From Rosa chinensis (lineage: Eukaryota; Streptophyta; Magnoliopsida; Rosales; Rosaceae), in NCBI RefSeq assembly GCF_002994745.2, contig NC_037092.1:2780501-2844500 (forward strand): a stretch of DNA of 64,000 bases, read 5' to 3'. The position numbers and the translations under genes are program-made. Within the stretch, counting starts at the first letter, position 1. Each line of letters begins with the position of its first letter. Of this stretch, positions 38,138-50,601 are shown in pieces. A model generated the notes under the pieces. It did no database searches, was not told where the DNA came from, and saw only the letters and a list, made by a program, of their open reading frames with translations.

Positions 38138-41100
38138 TCAAGTTGGTGCATAGATGTCTATCATGCCCAACTTGTCAACTGAGCTGTCAAATACCTTCCT
38201 GGACACTCCTTTAGTAAGAACATCAGCTAATTGCTCCTCTGAGTTTACAAATGGAAAGCGAATAACCTTTCTGTCAAGATTTTCTTTAATAAAATGACGG
38301 TCAACCTCCACATGCTTTGTTCTATCATGCTGAACTGGATTATGTGCAATCTCAATGGCAGCTGTATTGTCACAATGCAAATCCATAGGCTTTTTAAGCT
38401 TGTAACCCAGGTCTTTCAAGACATTACGAATCCACAACATTTCACAGACTCCGTGTGCCATACCTCGGAACTCAGCTTCTGCACTTGATCTGGCAACAAC
38501 TTTCTGCTTTTTGCTACACCAAGTGACAAGGTTCCCTCCAACAAAAGTGAAGTACCCAGATGTAGAACGTCTGTCAGTTTTATCACCAGCCCAATCTGCA
38601 TCTGTGTACCCAATAACTTCCAATTCATCTTTTTTTCTGAAACAGTAACCTTTTACCTGGCGCCATCTTCAAGTACCTCAAAATACGAAAGACTGCATCC
38701 ATATGCTCTTCACTAGGACAATGCATAAATTGACTAACAACACTCACATCATAAGCAATATCAGGTCTAGTATGTGAAAGATAAATCAACCTTCCTACAA
38801 GACGTTGATACCTCCCTTTATCAGTTGGAACTTGATCAGGATAAATAGCAAGTCTGTGACTCATCTCAATGGGTGTCTCCATTGGTCTGCAGTCCAGCAT
38901 CCCCGTTTCAGCAAGTAAATCAAGTACATACTTCCTTTGTGAAAGCAAAATCCCCTTCTTAGACCTTGCAACTTCAATACCCAGAAAATACTTCAGTTGT
39001 CCCAAATCCTTCATTTCAAACTCCTTTGACAGATACTTTTGCCATTCATTCATCTCTTTCGGATCATCCCCTGTAACAATCATGTCATCAACATACACAA
39101 TAAGAGCTGTAATCTTACTATTCTTGCGTTTGATAAACAAGGTATGGTCAGAATTGCTCTGTCTGTATCCAAAGGCTTTCATGGACTTTGAAAATCTTCC
39201 AAACCAAGCTCTTGGAGACTACTTCAGGCCATACAAAGACTTCTTCAATTTACACACCTTGCCAACGTCACTTGGGTAATTCTTAACACCTGGGGCACAT
39301 CCATGTACACTTCTTCCTCCAAATTCCCATTAAGGAACGCATTCTTCACATCAAACTGGTGCAAGGGCCAATCTTTGTTTGCTGCAAGTGAGATTAGAAT
39401 CCGAACAGTATTAATCTTTGCCACAGGTGCAAAAGTCTCCTCATAATCAATCCCATAGCGTTGTGTATATCCTTTGGCAACCAACCTCACCTTGTATCTA
39501 TTAATAGTTCCATCTGCATTAAGCTTCACAGTAAATACCCAACGACATCCTACAGTCTTCTTTCCAACCGGCATAGGTACTAGCTCCCATGTTGCATTCT
39601 TTTGAAGAGCTTCCATTTCTTCATTCATCGCCTTTGTCCATTTTGGATCCGTCAATGCATCCTGCACGTTACTAGGAATAGATACAGTAGATAATTGATC
39701 AACAACAAGTGCATGTAACCCAGAAATCCTATGGTTAGACATAAAATTAGCTATAGGGTATTTAGCTTTGGCTTTGATATCTGGTTCATATTGTTTCTTA
39801 GGAATTCCCTTGGTAACCCTTTGTGATTTCCTAGGTTCGACACTTTCTAACCCAGAAGACTCATTAAAGTTTAGGGGTACCTGAGGTGGACAATTCTGAC
39901 ATGGATCTTCAGTTAGTGATGCAGAAGGGGGAATATCTTGTGTGTAAGCTTCAGATACGTCTTGATTTTGATTCAAACTATCCAAAAAAGTCGTCTCTTC
40001 TGTCTCGGAATTCACAATGCTCTGTTCAGCAGTTGCATTTTTTGTTTCAGAATTCACCACACTTTGTTCAGCAGTTGCATTTTCTGTTTCGGAATTCATA
40101 ATGCTCTGTTCGACAACTGCACTCTGTTCAGCAGTCGCATTTTCTGTTTCGGAATTCACAATGCTCTGTTCGGAAACTGCATTTTCTGTTTCCGAATTTC
40201 TACCTTCAAATCGTTCCTCCAAATTTTCCAAGTCTTCAAAGACATCAAAATCAATAATAGAACGAGGATTCCCTTCACAACCTCTCTCCCCCTGAAGGGA
40301 AGACTGAGAAGCTCCCCCTAAGTAATAAGGCTTAGATTCACGAAAAGCAACATCAAGAGAGACATGTAAAGTGCCAGTAATAGGATCATAACATCGATAA
40401 CCCTTCTGGAAGTCAGCATAACCAACAAATATACACTTACGGGCACGTGGATCAAGCTTGCTGCGTTGAGGCTTGGGAATATGAACATAAGCTGTGCACC
40501 CAAACACCCAGGGCTCCAAATTAGGCATAGAAGGGATGGTCAAAAGTGTATGAAGCTTCTGATGAGGATTTTGAAACTCAATCACCCGTGAAGGAGTACG
40601 GTTGATAAGATATGCTCCTAATTTCACTGCTTCTCCCCAATAGGACCGAGGTACATTCATTCCAAACAAGGAAGCACGAACAACTTCCATCAACTGCCTG
40701 TTCTTCCGTTCTGCTAAACCATTCTGTTGAGGAGTATAAGAATTGGAGGTTTGATAACGAATTCCATGTGACCGGCAAAAACCAATCATAGGGCCATTCA
40801 CAAACTCTCCACCATTGTCAGACTGAAACACTCTGATGGATTGTTGATACTGAGTTGCCACCATTTTGTGAAATTCGGTAAACATTCCAAATACATCACT
40901 CTTATTCTTCAGTAATGACACCCATGTCATGCGAGTGCAATCATCAATAAACGTTACAAAATACCGAGCTCCAGAAAGAGAAGGAATTTTCGCAGGACCC
41001 CAGACATCAGAGTGAATCTTCATAAAAGGAACAGGACTTTTATTAAGACTTGGTGAATATGAAATACGGTGACTCTTGGCCAGTTCACAAATGTCAAAGC

Positions 41101-41977
41101 GGAAATCCAAATCACTAACAACTGAAAACAAATGAGGTTGCAGCTTCTTAAGATAACGAAAGGATAGATGACCTAAACGGCGATGCCATAACCATACAGC
41201 TTCCTTCGCATTCTCTACCCCGTTGATCTGATTAGCTTGTCCCAAAAGATGCTTCTGTTTCTTTCCAGTCTCTGTCAGATCCAGATAGTATAATTTCCCC
41301 CTTCTAACACCATAACCAAGAATCCGTCGAGTCAGAATGTCCTGAAACACACAGAAAGACGGATAGAAGGTCACAATACATGCAAGAGCTAAAATAATTT
41401 GACCAACAGACAGGAGATTATAGGCTAGTGATGGAACAACTAGGACAGATTCAAGGGTTAAGGTATCAGATAAAGCAATAGAACCTTCTCCGGTGACCGG
41501 AGTTGGAGTACCATCAGCAGTAGAGACAACGTCTTGAGGGGAACGTCTAAGGTTTTTCACAAGACTTGGGTCATTGGTCATATGGTCAGATGCACCTGTA
41601 TCAATTATCCATGTACTATTAAAAGTAACCTTACCCTTCATACCTGACTGCGCTACATTAGCAGAGGCATTGTCTAGGTAAACTTCCTCTGTAGTAGCAA
41701 CAGCGGCCTTGCCCAGATTCTTTCGCGGTTTCTTGGTGAAGTCCCACCAATCAGGGTAACCAATTACTTCATAGCACCGCTCCTTGCTATGACCTAATTC
41801 CCCACAGATAATGCACCTTTTGTTTGCATATGGATTTGGTTTACCCAGAAGGCGGCGTGGAGAAGTTCCTGAGAAGCCTGGAGGATGACCCTGTTTGCGT
41901 TGAGCCATAACAAAAAATTCGGTAGTCACCGAATGCCCAATAGTCTGTTTCTCTGATTGCATCATTGAGGAATTCAT
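38138..41977 (-). pseudogene. Copia pol: zinc knuckle, protease, integrase, RT, RNase H
   Basis: 41977-39245 (910 aa) contains one CCHC knuckle ([14 protein letters not shown]), protease [11 protein letters not shown], a GAG-pre-integrase [12 protein letters not shown], the integrase core ([24 protein letters not shown]) and the RT start ([36 protein letters not shown]). A 1-bp shift near 39290 and a TAG near 39218 (in YGLK-stop-SPRAW) precede 39182-38625, which has VYVDDM and KYFLGIEV. A further shift near 38630 leads to RNase H (YTDADWAGDKTDRRSTSGY, SSAEAEFRG, CDNTAAIEIA). The UBN2 Gag is missing, so the element could not be autonomous even with its frames open. Confidence 0.92.
40009..40200 (-). 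repeat. 13-codon repeats in the integrase-RT linker
   Basis: Around five units of about 39 bp encode variants of [13 protein letters not shown]. One unit carries an extra short repeat (SAVVEQS). The repeats lie in the acidic linker after the integrase. Confidence 0.85.
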
Positions 41978-42382
41978 GATTTTCGCAGGTTTGGATTTTC
42001 AAGGGTTTCAAGATAGATATGAATGTTTTGGATAAGAAAGTTTTTTTTTTTTTTTTTCGAAAACAGGTAGGGTGATGGTGGTTTGAAATTCAGGATGGTT
42101 TGATTTCAACGGTGGTGGTACGCAGCGGTTTGTGGTGTTCTTCAGGATTCAGGATTCAAAGGATGCAGCGCAAGTTCAAAGGATTGAACCTGCTCTGATA
42201 CCAAGTAGAAAAGAATACTTCAATTCAGGGTTAATTCAATAATTCTATTCATCCCACAATGGGTGTATATATACAAGTACAAAGGAGTAGTCTAACTCTA
42301 ATAGGAAACAATCTTTCCATAATTGTAGGATATCCTAATTAAATAAGATCCTAATTACATACAGATTTACAACGATTCTACA

Positions 42383-43602
42383 GCAAACCAGTATAGGCTG
42401 GAGTATGACAACATAAGAATCACAACCTTCAATAAGCTGATCAACCTACTGCAAGTGGCTGAGAGGCATAATGAGATTCTCTTGAACAACAATGCCAGGC
42501 CCACTGGGACAAAGAAAATTCCCGAGGCTAATTATAGAAAAATGAAAGGTGGAAAGAACCCAAATGCATAGGGGTTTGGACGTGCTGATCCCTACCCACG
42601 TGGCAAGGGACGTGGGGGTCATGGTATGGGCCGTGGAGGCCCTCCCAATGTATGGCGCAGAGATGGTGGTGCTGGCCCTAGTGGTCATGGAAACAAGGTG
42701 CAAAGGGCACCGATGAACCCTTCAGTCAAACAGGAAAGAGTTGATAAATTAGATTTCTAAACAAAACCTTGATTTGATTATCGTTGGCTTGTTAATAAAT
42801 TTCAGATCTTATTCTGAAGCAATGAATTCGTTCGACTTTTATTTACTACACATATTTACATGGTTCGAAATAGCACTATAAAGATGTAAAGCAATACATC
42901 TAGAGAGAAAAAATTATTAGAATGAAAATATTATCATTCTACCTAAATAGAAATACTCTAAAGAATATATATGAGATATGCTCTGTATGCACTAAGAGCT
43001 AATCGAACCTTGTTAAGTTTCAAACATACTCGCGCCAATGGTTATCATGTAGAAACACACTGTGAGAATAGAACCGAATACCTTTAAATTACCTCTAAAT
43101 GAATGTGGAAGGAAACACGTACATTTTAGAGAAACTAATGAGTCAATTTAGTGGCTTGTACCTCACTACGATTCGGATCATTGAATCCTATGCTATCACC
43201 AACAATGAAATGTAGGACACTGACTGATATAGGCTTTGGCATGACCGCCTAGGGCACCCCGGTCGTGACATGATGATCCGTATTTTAAAGAACTCATATG
43301 GACATCCCTTCTTTTGAATGAAAATTAACATGGGACAAAATTTGTCACACTGCAAGGTGTCGATCCTAGTACTGCTCAAATGCAGTCATTGCCTTATGAA
43401 GTACCAGAAGCACTACCTCTTTCTCATTATGCCTCATTGACTATTTCAAAGGCACCTCACTCATTTTGTAAAGCCTGCTCTTTAGCAAAAACAGGATCGA
43501 GACATTCCTATGCTAAAAATACAAAACAAAACATTCCATTCTTACAAAGGATACAAGGAGATATCTGTGGACCTATCCATCCAGAATGCGGACCATTCAA
43601 GT
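42383..43602 (+). pseudogene. Host Copia gag end, protease region and integrase start
   Basis: 42383-42761 encodes the Gag continuation (LEYDNIRITTFNKLINLLQ, AERHNEILLNNN, a Gly/Arg-rich stretch with GKGRGGHGMGRGGPP). 42770-43150 is decayed protease-region sequence. 43165-43400 contains the pre-integrase motif LWHDRLGHPGRDMMIRILK in broken frames. 43380-43602 encodes CKACSLAK, then RIQGDICGPIHPECGPFK, the start of the integrase core, where solo LTR 1 is inserted. Confidence 0.82.
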
Positions 43603-46105
43603 TGACAGGACCCGACCCAGGAATCACCCCAAATACCTGGATACGAGCCTGCGGGGCCCACGTTAAGCAAAATCCTACCGAAAATTCGACAGAACCTCCC
43701 CTAAACATGGGCTACCCAAAAATTCACAAACCTAGACATGAATAAAACTTTAACTTCTACTCAACCTACAATACCATATTTACAATCCAAGCACATATAT
43801 TACATTCGGAAAGTTCAAATCCCAACATAACCTCCGTAAGCAACAACAATCCGAACAACAACATTCATCAAGTTTAAAAGAAAAGGGTTATCAGAGCAAC
43901 ACTAAAACTAAGCCGATATCATACAAGGTAGGTTAAGTAATAACCTACGGACAAAAACGGAAGCGCTGATTTCCAAAGTCCTTAGAGTCTGGACGTGATC
44001 TCGACAAATCTGAAATCTGGGCATTTGAAAACGAAGGGCCCAGGGGAAACATATAAAATCCATTAGAGTGAGTGGACAAAACCGAAACAAATTTGAAACA
44101 ATTAATGGAATGCTTCCCCATTTCTCTTTTTAACAAAACCAACATGCAGCGAGACTCCATAAAAATTCCATCTCAATCCTTTTTCCCAGAAAACTCATTT
44201 GATGACTAGGAAGGACTGCTTCCTAGGCATCTCATGCCATCTGGGAGGGACTGCCACCCAGATGACGCATCGGAAGGGACTGCCAACCGGAACAGGAGGA
44301 CGTGGTTAGTTGGGACTGTCAACTAGCCACAGGTAGTAGACGAGACTGCCAAATAACTACCTCATGTCATCTGGAAGGGACTGCCAACCAGATGATGCAT
44401 CGGATGGGACTGCCAACCGGGCTGTAGTCTGGACGGGACTGCCGACCAGACTATTACCTAGAAGGGACTGCCAACTAGGTAAGATACGCATGCGCCAAAA
44501 CTGGCCTCCTTGTCAACTGCTTTCTTTTTAAATCCTTTACTTTCCACAGAGTCACATTTTCTCAAATAATAAACCAACTGAAAACTTATTTCCATGCTGC
44601 ATGCATTATTTAAATAAAATAAAAGTCCACTCACAAGTGAGTCCCGCAGCTAATCATGCTGCCTGCCCGTGTCCTCCTCGCTCGAGGGCTCAGTACGTCC
44701 TGTCACAATTTGCAGGATATAATTAACCTCAATAAGAAATTAATCTAAGAGACAAAGCTTAATCCTTCGGAAGTTAATACTCATTACTCAAAAGAAATTT
44801 CCTCTAACAACCCAATCCTCAATTTAGAATTCAATTCTCGAATTCCAGAATTCCTTACAATCTCAATGCCCTCAAAACTCTTAACAACTCAACCGATTTT
44901 TAATTCGATTCCTCAACCATAATTAACCACCACATCATAAAATAATTCCCTTTCCAAAATTTCCAATTCTTCCTTAATCTTCCCTTTTTAAACCACAATC
45001 TCCTCTCTTTATTTTTCTTTTCCAAACCACAAACTCAACTCCAAACTCCTCAACAAAATAGAACAATTTCGCAATAACCTTAATAGTAAATTAACAAGAG
45101 ATTAAGCCAAAAGATTCATCAACAAAAACATTCAAAACATCCAAAATTCCAAATTCTCTTTGACATTCGAAACCCAATATACTTCTCCAACCTCTCAACA
45201 CTCCCAACTCAACACTAAAAACATGACAACAAGTTCTCAACCCAAGATAATAATCTTAACCACCTTAGAACCACAACCAACATCAAAACTCCATGGAAAC
45301 TCATTAACCAACAACCTTAAATCTAACACAAAAATTCATAGATTACAACTAACAGTTCCTATACCTGCAACAACAACCAAATTCAAGTAGAAATATCCAG
45401 AAAAATCAAACAAGAACCCAAGAATTCGAGAGTTACTGTTCACGGTACTGTTCGCAGTCTCAAACACCTTCAAATCTTCCTCCACCGATCAAAATGAGCT
45501 GCAACAAGGTTAGGAACAAGTTCAACACTTCCCCAACAACCAAAACCCCCAAAGAATCCGGCCGGAAATCGCCGGAAACCGGACATCAAAGCAAAAATCC
45601 AATTTTTTCCATTTCTGCAATTCTCTTCGAAACTCCACAATCAAAGCTACCCAAGGTGAAAAACTTACATGGCTAGAAGGAGAAGGAAGAGAGGATCACG
45701 CCGTGCCAAACGGTTCGTCCTGGGATGGCCGGACGGCGACGAAATCGCCGGAAAGGTGCAGCGGCAACGGAGGAGGGGGGGGGGAAGAGCAACTCGGGCT
45801 TGTCCCTTTTTTTTTTTCAATTCTCTTACTTTCTCTCTCTTCCCATCTGTTTTTAACTTCTCCTTTCCACAATTAGAAACTCACATTTTTAAAATAAAAA
45901 CCATGTTAGTAAATTTCCATTTTTGGTCATAACTTTTCCGTAGAAACTCCGATTTAAACAAAGTTCGTGTCCACGAACTCGATTTTTCATATTCTACGAC
46001 ATTCTCAAACAATTTTCTTAACTCAACGGAAGAGGAAAAAGTCAACTCCTTGGTCAATAACGGTAAATAGTAAATAGTAAAAACTTTAAGGTACGGGGTA
46101 TTACA
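43603..46105 (-). mobile_element. Solo LTR 1 (2.5 kb), Gypsy-type, in the host integrase
   Basis: Plus strand starts TGACAGGACCCG and ends GGGGTATTACA, with the target duplication CAAGT (43598-43602 and 46106-46110). Removing it restores the integrase reading FKYFMVLVDAS. No internal region or second LTR exists, so it is a solo LTR left by recombination. On the minus strand it begins TGTAATACCCCG, typical of long Tekay/Del-type LTRs (lineage is inference). It contains the hairpin array at 44205-44482. The open frames at 45160-45932 are Asn/Thr- or Arg-rich chance frames. Confidence 0.9.
44205..44482. repeat. Array of nine short hairpins with a constant loop
   Basis: Nine consecutive units each have a core close to GGGACTGCCAA, flanked by complementary arms that change from unit to unit. 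Examples are CATCTGG/CCAGATG (twice), TAGTCTGG/CCAGACTA, ACCTAG/CTAGGT, GGTTAGTTG/CAACTAGCC and GGTAGT/ACTACC. Two weaker units have CGG/CCG. Units are spaced about 25-40 bp. Conserved loop plus compensating stems is not explained by simple tandem duplication. Confidence 0.85.
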
Positions 46106-46561
46106 CAAGTACTTTATGGTTCTGGTGGATGCTTCGACACGCTGGTCACATGTTGCTTTATTGTCCACAAGAAATGCTACATTTGCAAAACTTCTAGCAC
46201 AGATTATACGTTTAAGGGCTCACCACCCTGATCACCCTATCAAGTCTATAAAGCTTGATAACACTGGAGAGTTTACATCAAAAGCATTTGATAATTATTG
46301 CATGTCTATCAGGATTGATGTAGAGCATCATGTACCCCATGTGCATACACAAAATGGTCTCGCAAAAGCCACCATCAAAAGGCTACAAATGGTTGGTAGG
46401 GCACTGGTTATGCGCACCAACCTGCCTATATCTGCATGGGGTTATGCAATATTGTACGCAGCTTTACTTATTCGTTTCAGACCCACTGCTAGCCAACCAT
46501 TTTCTGCGTACCAGTTGGTAATTGGATATGAGCCTAACATTTCACACTTACGCATATTTGG
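46106..46561 (+). pseudogene. Host Copia integrase core
   Basis: Open frame with YFMVLVDASTRWSHV (first Asp), SIKLDNTGEFTSKAFDNYC (second Asp; the usual second Gly of the motif is altered) and the region of the catalytic Glu, where HTQNGLAKATIKRL has Lys in place of the expected Glu. So the DDE Glu is lost. It runs to HLRIFG, where solo LTR 2 is inserted, and resumes at 49252 as CIVYVPI. Confidence 0.9.
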
Positions 46562-49246
46562 TGTGAGCCCCAGAAAGTTTATCGAGCTTAAACGAAATAG
46601 TTCGCTAATTGACTTATCGATTTCGATAAAAGTTAAAGTACTCGAGAATATTTTCAAAAAAAATTTGTGAAGTGAAATCTTCAATTTAGAAGTTGGATAA
46701 TGAAGTACACGTCACGACGAGTTCGTGGAAATTTTCAGAGATTTTTTCCGGTGACCGAACTATTTTTAGTGGCTATTCGAAGTTTTGGAATTGTGGAAAT
46801 TAATTCCAGAAAAAGAAACACGTGGCATGATCCTAGCACTATACCTTTTCCACCGCTTCATCACAGCCCTTGAATCAATTAAACTTGAGATATATTTACC
46901 CCAAGATCAGACCAAGGCTCTAGATTGCTCTAGAGTAACCAGAAAGTTCGAGCTCTCTCAGCAGAGAGAGAGAAACCTGACGACCCGCTAGGCAGCCGAC
47001 CACAAATCCGGCGTCCGGCCACCGATCGACGACGGACGACCACCCTCTTCTTCGCCTCTTCGTAACCTATAGCCTGCTGCTCTTGGATCGTCCATGCACC
47101 TGACAAGAACGAAGAGCAGACGGTGAAGGTCCAAGCTTTCGCCGGTGATTTCTGCAAGTTTCCGGCCACCATTCAAGGCGCATTCGGTATGGAAATTCAT
47201 CCCTTCGTCATATTATACACGATTGGATACTTAGTTTTCGGATTGGAGTAAGTTCTGATGAATTAGGTTTCTGGATTCCTCTCGGTCCGGCTCTGCTCTT
47301 CGACGCAGGCGACTTCTCTGGCCTCTCTTGGTTCGCTCTTCATTTCGTCTCCACCTGTTGATGCTTGTCGTTCTAAACTGAAGCTAAATTCCAAAGAACT
47401 GCTAGCTGGTGTTGGATTCCCAGTTCGTCATCATCCCTGTTCAATCGAGCTTGCTCGAAGTAGCTTTTGAAGGTATATTTCAACTCTTGAACCAAGTTTT
47501 GATCTTGGTATGATACTTGGAGGTTAGATGAACTGAATGGGTCGTTTGGCTGAGATTGTATTACGCTTGTTCTAAGTTTGGTTGCTCAAGGTTGGGTTTG
47601 AAAATAAGTGGATAACCTGTTGTTGTGGCCTTGAAATGGATAGTTGGTTGTTTGAATGTGTATAAGCTCGATTGCATGTGCAGAATGGGTTGTGTGTCGA
47701 TGTGAATGAATGATGACTATCATGTTTGATTCTGGTTGTTGTTATTTAGGTGTTAACAGTTTAGAATTTATGAATTGGTTGTGGAAAAATAAAAAATATG
47801 GTGAAGCTATAAAGCTTGGGTGTCCATAGTAAATTCCGTGGAGTTACTATGTGGCTAAACGGTTAAGCAAATTCGAGATCTTTCGTTAGTGACGTCGTTA
47901 TTGGCTTGTTTGTGTATTTCGTGGTGTGATAATAAGTAAGGAAAGAAATTAATGTTTATATATGTATTGGGTGGCCTTGGTAATCGGGTGCACTCAATAT
48001 ATGTTTGGTCGATAACGTAACTTCAAGTCAATGTTCGATAATTTAGGTAATTATCGAGTCTACCTCGATTGGTCAAACATGGTCAAATGGTCAAAAGGTC
48101 AAAGTGGTCAACCCTTGGTCAACTCCTGGTCAAACCAGGAAAAGTTGGTTTAGACGATTTATTAATCGTCGAGATTTCGTTTAATTGTTCAAAAGATATT
48201 GACTATCGAAATGTCAGAATTTAGGATTCCAGTTACCCGAGGAACAGAAGGTTCGCAACTCTCGGAGTACGTGAGAGAAAGCATCGGAATCCAGGTAGGG
48301 ATTCAGGACTCTCCTCGGTTAGTTGTTTTCTTATATCTTGTGTTAAAATGATGCATGATGGGTGGTACGGTTTGGTTATGTTAAAATGCAATGCATACTA
48401 ACCAAATTGTGAGAGATGTGATGGCTTGAGAGCGAAAGGGGCACTGACTTCCTTGGGTTCGATCCCCTAAACCTCCGGAGGGCTAGCTATATCGGTCGTC
48501 CGAGTATCTGCAATCACGGACTTGGTACGTGTGTATAGCTAGGTAGTGGACGTTCTCGCTACGCTTACCTGGTGATAAATTAATTTGAGGTAAGGTTGTG
48601 TAGTGGGTCTATGGGACCGGCCATCAGGTAACACTTGGATTTGGCGCCGTGTTTATTCAAGCATCCTGCATCGGTTTTCACGTTGAAAAATATTAAAGTT
48701 TGTCGTTCATTTTTTTAAATACTTGGTTTAAGCCTATTTTCATACTGGAGCTCCAAAATCTATTTATTGGTTTCATGCCTAGTCGAGTTAGAGTTCCTGT
48801 TGAGCAGCGAGGACGAAAGTTCACCCCTACAACAGTATGATTGCAGGTACTGTGCACCGGTGACGGAACATTAGCGTACGGAGCTGGGTGTGTATAACAA
48901 GTTCGGTAAACCCTTGTCTGGAGTTGTGCTAACTTTTATTTCTCAAACTTCGTGCTTCGGAGCTGGTTGTTATCTAGCCTCTGGTTAAACTTAGTTGGAT
49001 TCTCTTTCATTGAAATCCGTACCCAGTGTACGTCCTTATCCAAGTTCTGAACAAACAAAATAGTTGCTAGCAATTCAAGTTTTCACCTCAAAAATATTTG
49101 TAGCTTCCGCTGTGTTTTACAAAAAGTTTTTCAAACAAAATGCCTAACGGTTCTCTAGGATATAAATCGAGCGTTCGGTTTATGTTTTAGAGATTCGCGG
49201 CACTGTGACGTGCTTAAGCTGGTGAGGTGCAGCTTGGGGCGTTACA
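46562..49246 (+). mobile_element. Solo LTR 2 (2.7 kb), Gypsy-type, in the host integrase
   Basis: Begins TGTGAGCCCCAG and ends GGGGCGTTACA, with the target duplication TTTGG (46557-46561 and 49247-49251). The flanking integrase frame joins cleanly (LRIFG-CIVYVPI). No second LTR or internal region. It has a possible transcription start zone near 46840-46980 and a W-box cluster at 48071-48133. It is unlike solo LTR 1 over most of its length, and lies in the opposite orientation if the terminal motifs are read alike. Confidence 0.9.
48071..48133 (-). promoter_or_regulatory. Cluster of seven W-box cores
   Basis: GGTCAA occurs at 48071, 48081, 48089, 48097, 48106, 48117 and 48128, so the minus strand reads TTGACC seven times in 63 bp. 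TTGACC/T is the binding core of WRKY factors. Binding is inference; the spacing is irregular (8-11 bp). Confidence 0.7.
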
Positions 49247-49701
49247 TTTGGTTGCATAGTATATGTGCCTATTACGCCCCCATAATGCACCATAATGGGT
49301 CCTCAGAGACGATTAAGTATTTATGTTTGATACGAATCCCCAACAATTATCAACTATTTGGAACCCTTGACAGGCGATCTCTTTACCGCTAGATTTGCAG
49401 ATTGTCACTTTGATGAGACAGTCTTCCCGTCGTTAGGGGGAGATAGGAAAAAGGATTTTCCAAAGAAACGATAGGAATTGTCGTGGTTTGTCCCCACTCT
49501 GTCTCATTTTGATCCCCGCACTTCACAATGTGAAAGTGAAGTGAAAAGAATAATCGATCTTCAGAACATAGTAGATTCGATGCCTAATATGTTTACTGAT
49601 ATCGTAAAAGTGACGAGATCACATATACCAACTGCAAATGTGCCTGCAAGGTTAGAAGTCCCCAACAAGGGGCACGGTGCAGCAGATAGAGGCACTGCAA
49701 T
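49247..49701 (+). pseudogene. Host Copia integrase C-terminal region and linker
   Basis: Encodes CIVYVPITPP, MGPQRRLSIYV, SPTIINYLEPLTGDLFTARFADCHFDETVFPSLGG (broken up by stops), then SEVKRIIDLQNIVDSMPNMF and ANVPARLEVPNKG. An hAT element is inserted after RGTAI; the linker resumes at 50602. Confidence 0.85.
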
Positions 49702-50601
49702 TAGAGGTGGCAAACGGGCCACTAAGCACGAGCATGGCACGAGCCCAGCACGGTCCAAGCCCGTTAGTGGCCCGACACGACCCGAGCACGTTAGAATAAC
49801 GGATCGGGCTGGGCTTAAGAATATTGGCCCATTGGCCCGGCCTGACCCGAGCCCGTAATGGGCCCGGCACGGCCCGAGCACGATATATTGTGGGCCGGCC
49901 CGTTACAAACACAAAATTTCATTTTGTTTTTAAAAATATTAAAAAACTACAATGATGAGATTTGAATATGAGACATTTTTATTTAAAATATCATAACAAT
50001 TCCACCAATGCTTTTTTTTATATTGTGAAAATAATGAAACAAAACATTATATCCTTATTTTGACATAAGTATTTTTTTCTAAATATTAAATATATGTTTA
50101 TTAATAAAGACTAATCTCATAATAATACAACTATAGAATGAAGGAAAAATAATAGATATTAAATCTTCATTATATTAATAAAGATTAATCTCACAATAAT
50201 ATACTAAAAACAATATATTTTGAGTTTTTTTTTTCTTTCTTATAGTGGAATATAAAAAATTATTAGAAATCAAATCTTAAAAAGCTAAGATTAAGAAAAA
50301 CGTTGTAGAACTTAATTTATTTTAATTTTCTAAATAGTTAAATAAAATAAATTTTTATTTGTTTAAATTAAGATTTTAAAATCGTGTTTTATAGTGGGTA
50401 GGCACGAGCACGGCCCGTTATTAACCCGGCACGAGCACGGCCCGGCAACATATGGGCTCGGGCCATGGGCCGGGCCGGGCTTAATGTTTATGTAAATGGG
50501 CCGGCACGAGCCCGGCACGATAATAAATGGGCCGGCCCAAGCACGGCACGAAGCACGACTAGGCCCGCTTAAAATGGGCTGGGCCGGGTTTGCCACCTCT
50601 A
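49702..50601. mobile_element. hAT-type non-autonomous element, 900 bp
   Basis: Starts TAGAGGTGGCAAACGGG and ends CCGGGTTTGCCACCTCTA, with a perfect 8-bp target duplication ACTGCAAT (49694-49701 and 50602-50609). GGCACGAGC/CGGGCC motifs are packed in both subterminal regions, and the middle (49920-50380) is AT-rich. No ORF of note. Confidence 0.95.

Larger units (their letters stand above)
37955..42382 (-). mobile_element. Second Copia element, inserted in the host gag
   Basis: LTRs of 176 bp (37955-38130 and 42207-42382) share AGAAAAGAATACTTCAATTC and end GATTCTACA. They differ at about four sites by eye. The minus-strand primer site is TTGGTATCAGAGCAGG, and the purine tract AACTTGAGGGGGAG borders the left LTR. 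The outer left edge is blurred: CAGCA stands on both sides (37943-37947 and 42381-42385), but the left LTR start is altered, so TSD and tips are uncertain. Gag is almost wholly deleted; pol is nearly complete. Confidence 0.9.

Noticed and set aside
44205..44482. tRNA genes or a microRNA precursor in the hairpin array
   Set aside because: Stems are only 5-9 bp, there is no cloverleaf or box A/B, and arms are too short for a miRNA precursor.
45160..45932. Asn/Thr-rich and Arg-rich open frames in solo LTR 1
   Set aside because: Low-complexity chance frames inside an LTR; no domain.
49478..49858. 126-aa ORF as a single protein
   Set aside because: Its second half is the subterminal array of the hAT element read through; only the first half is Copia linker.
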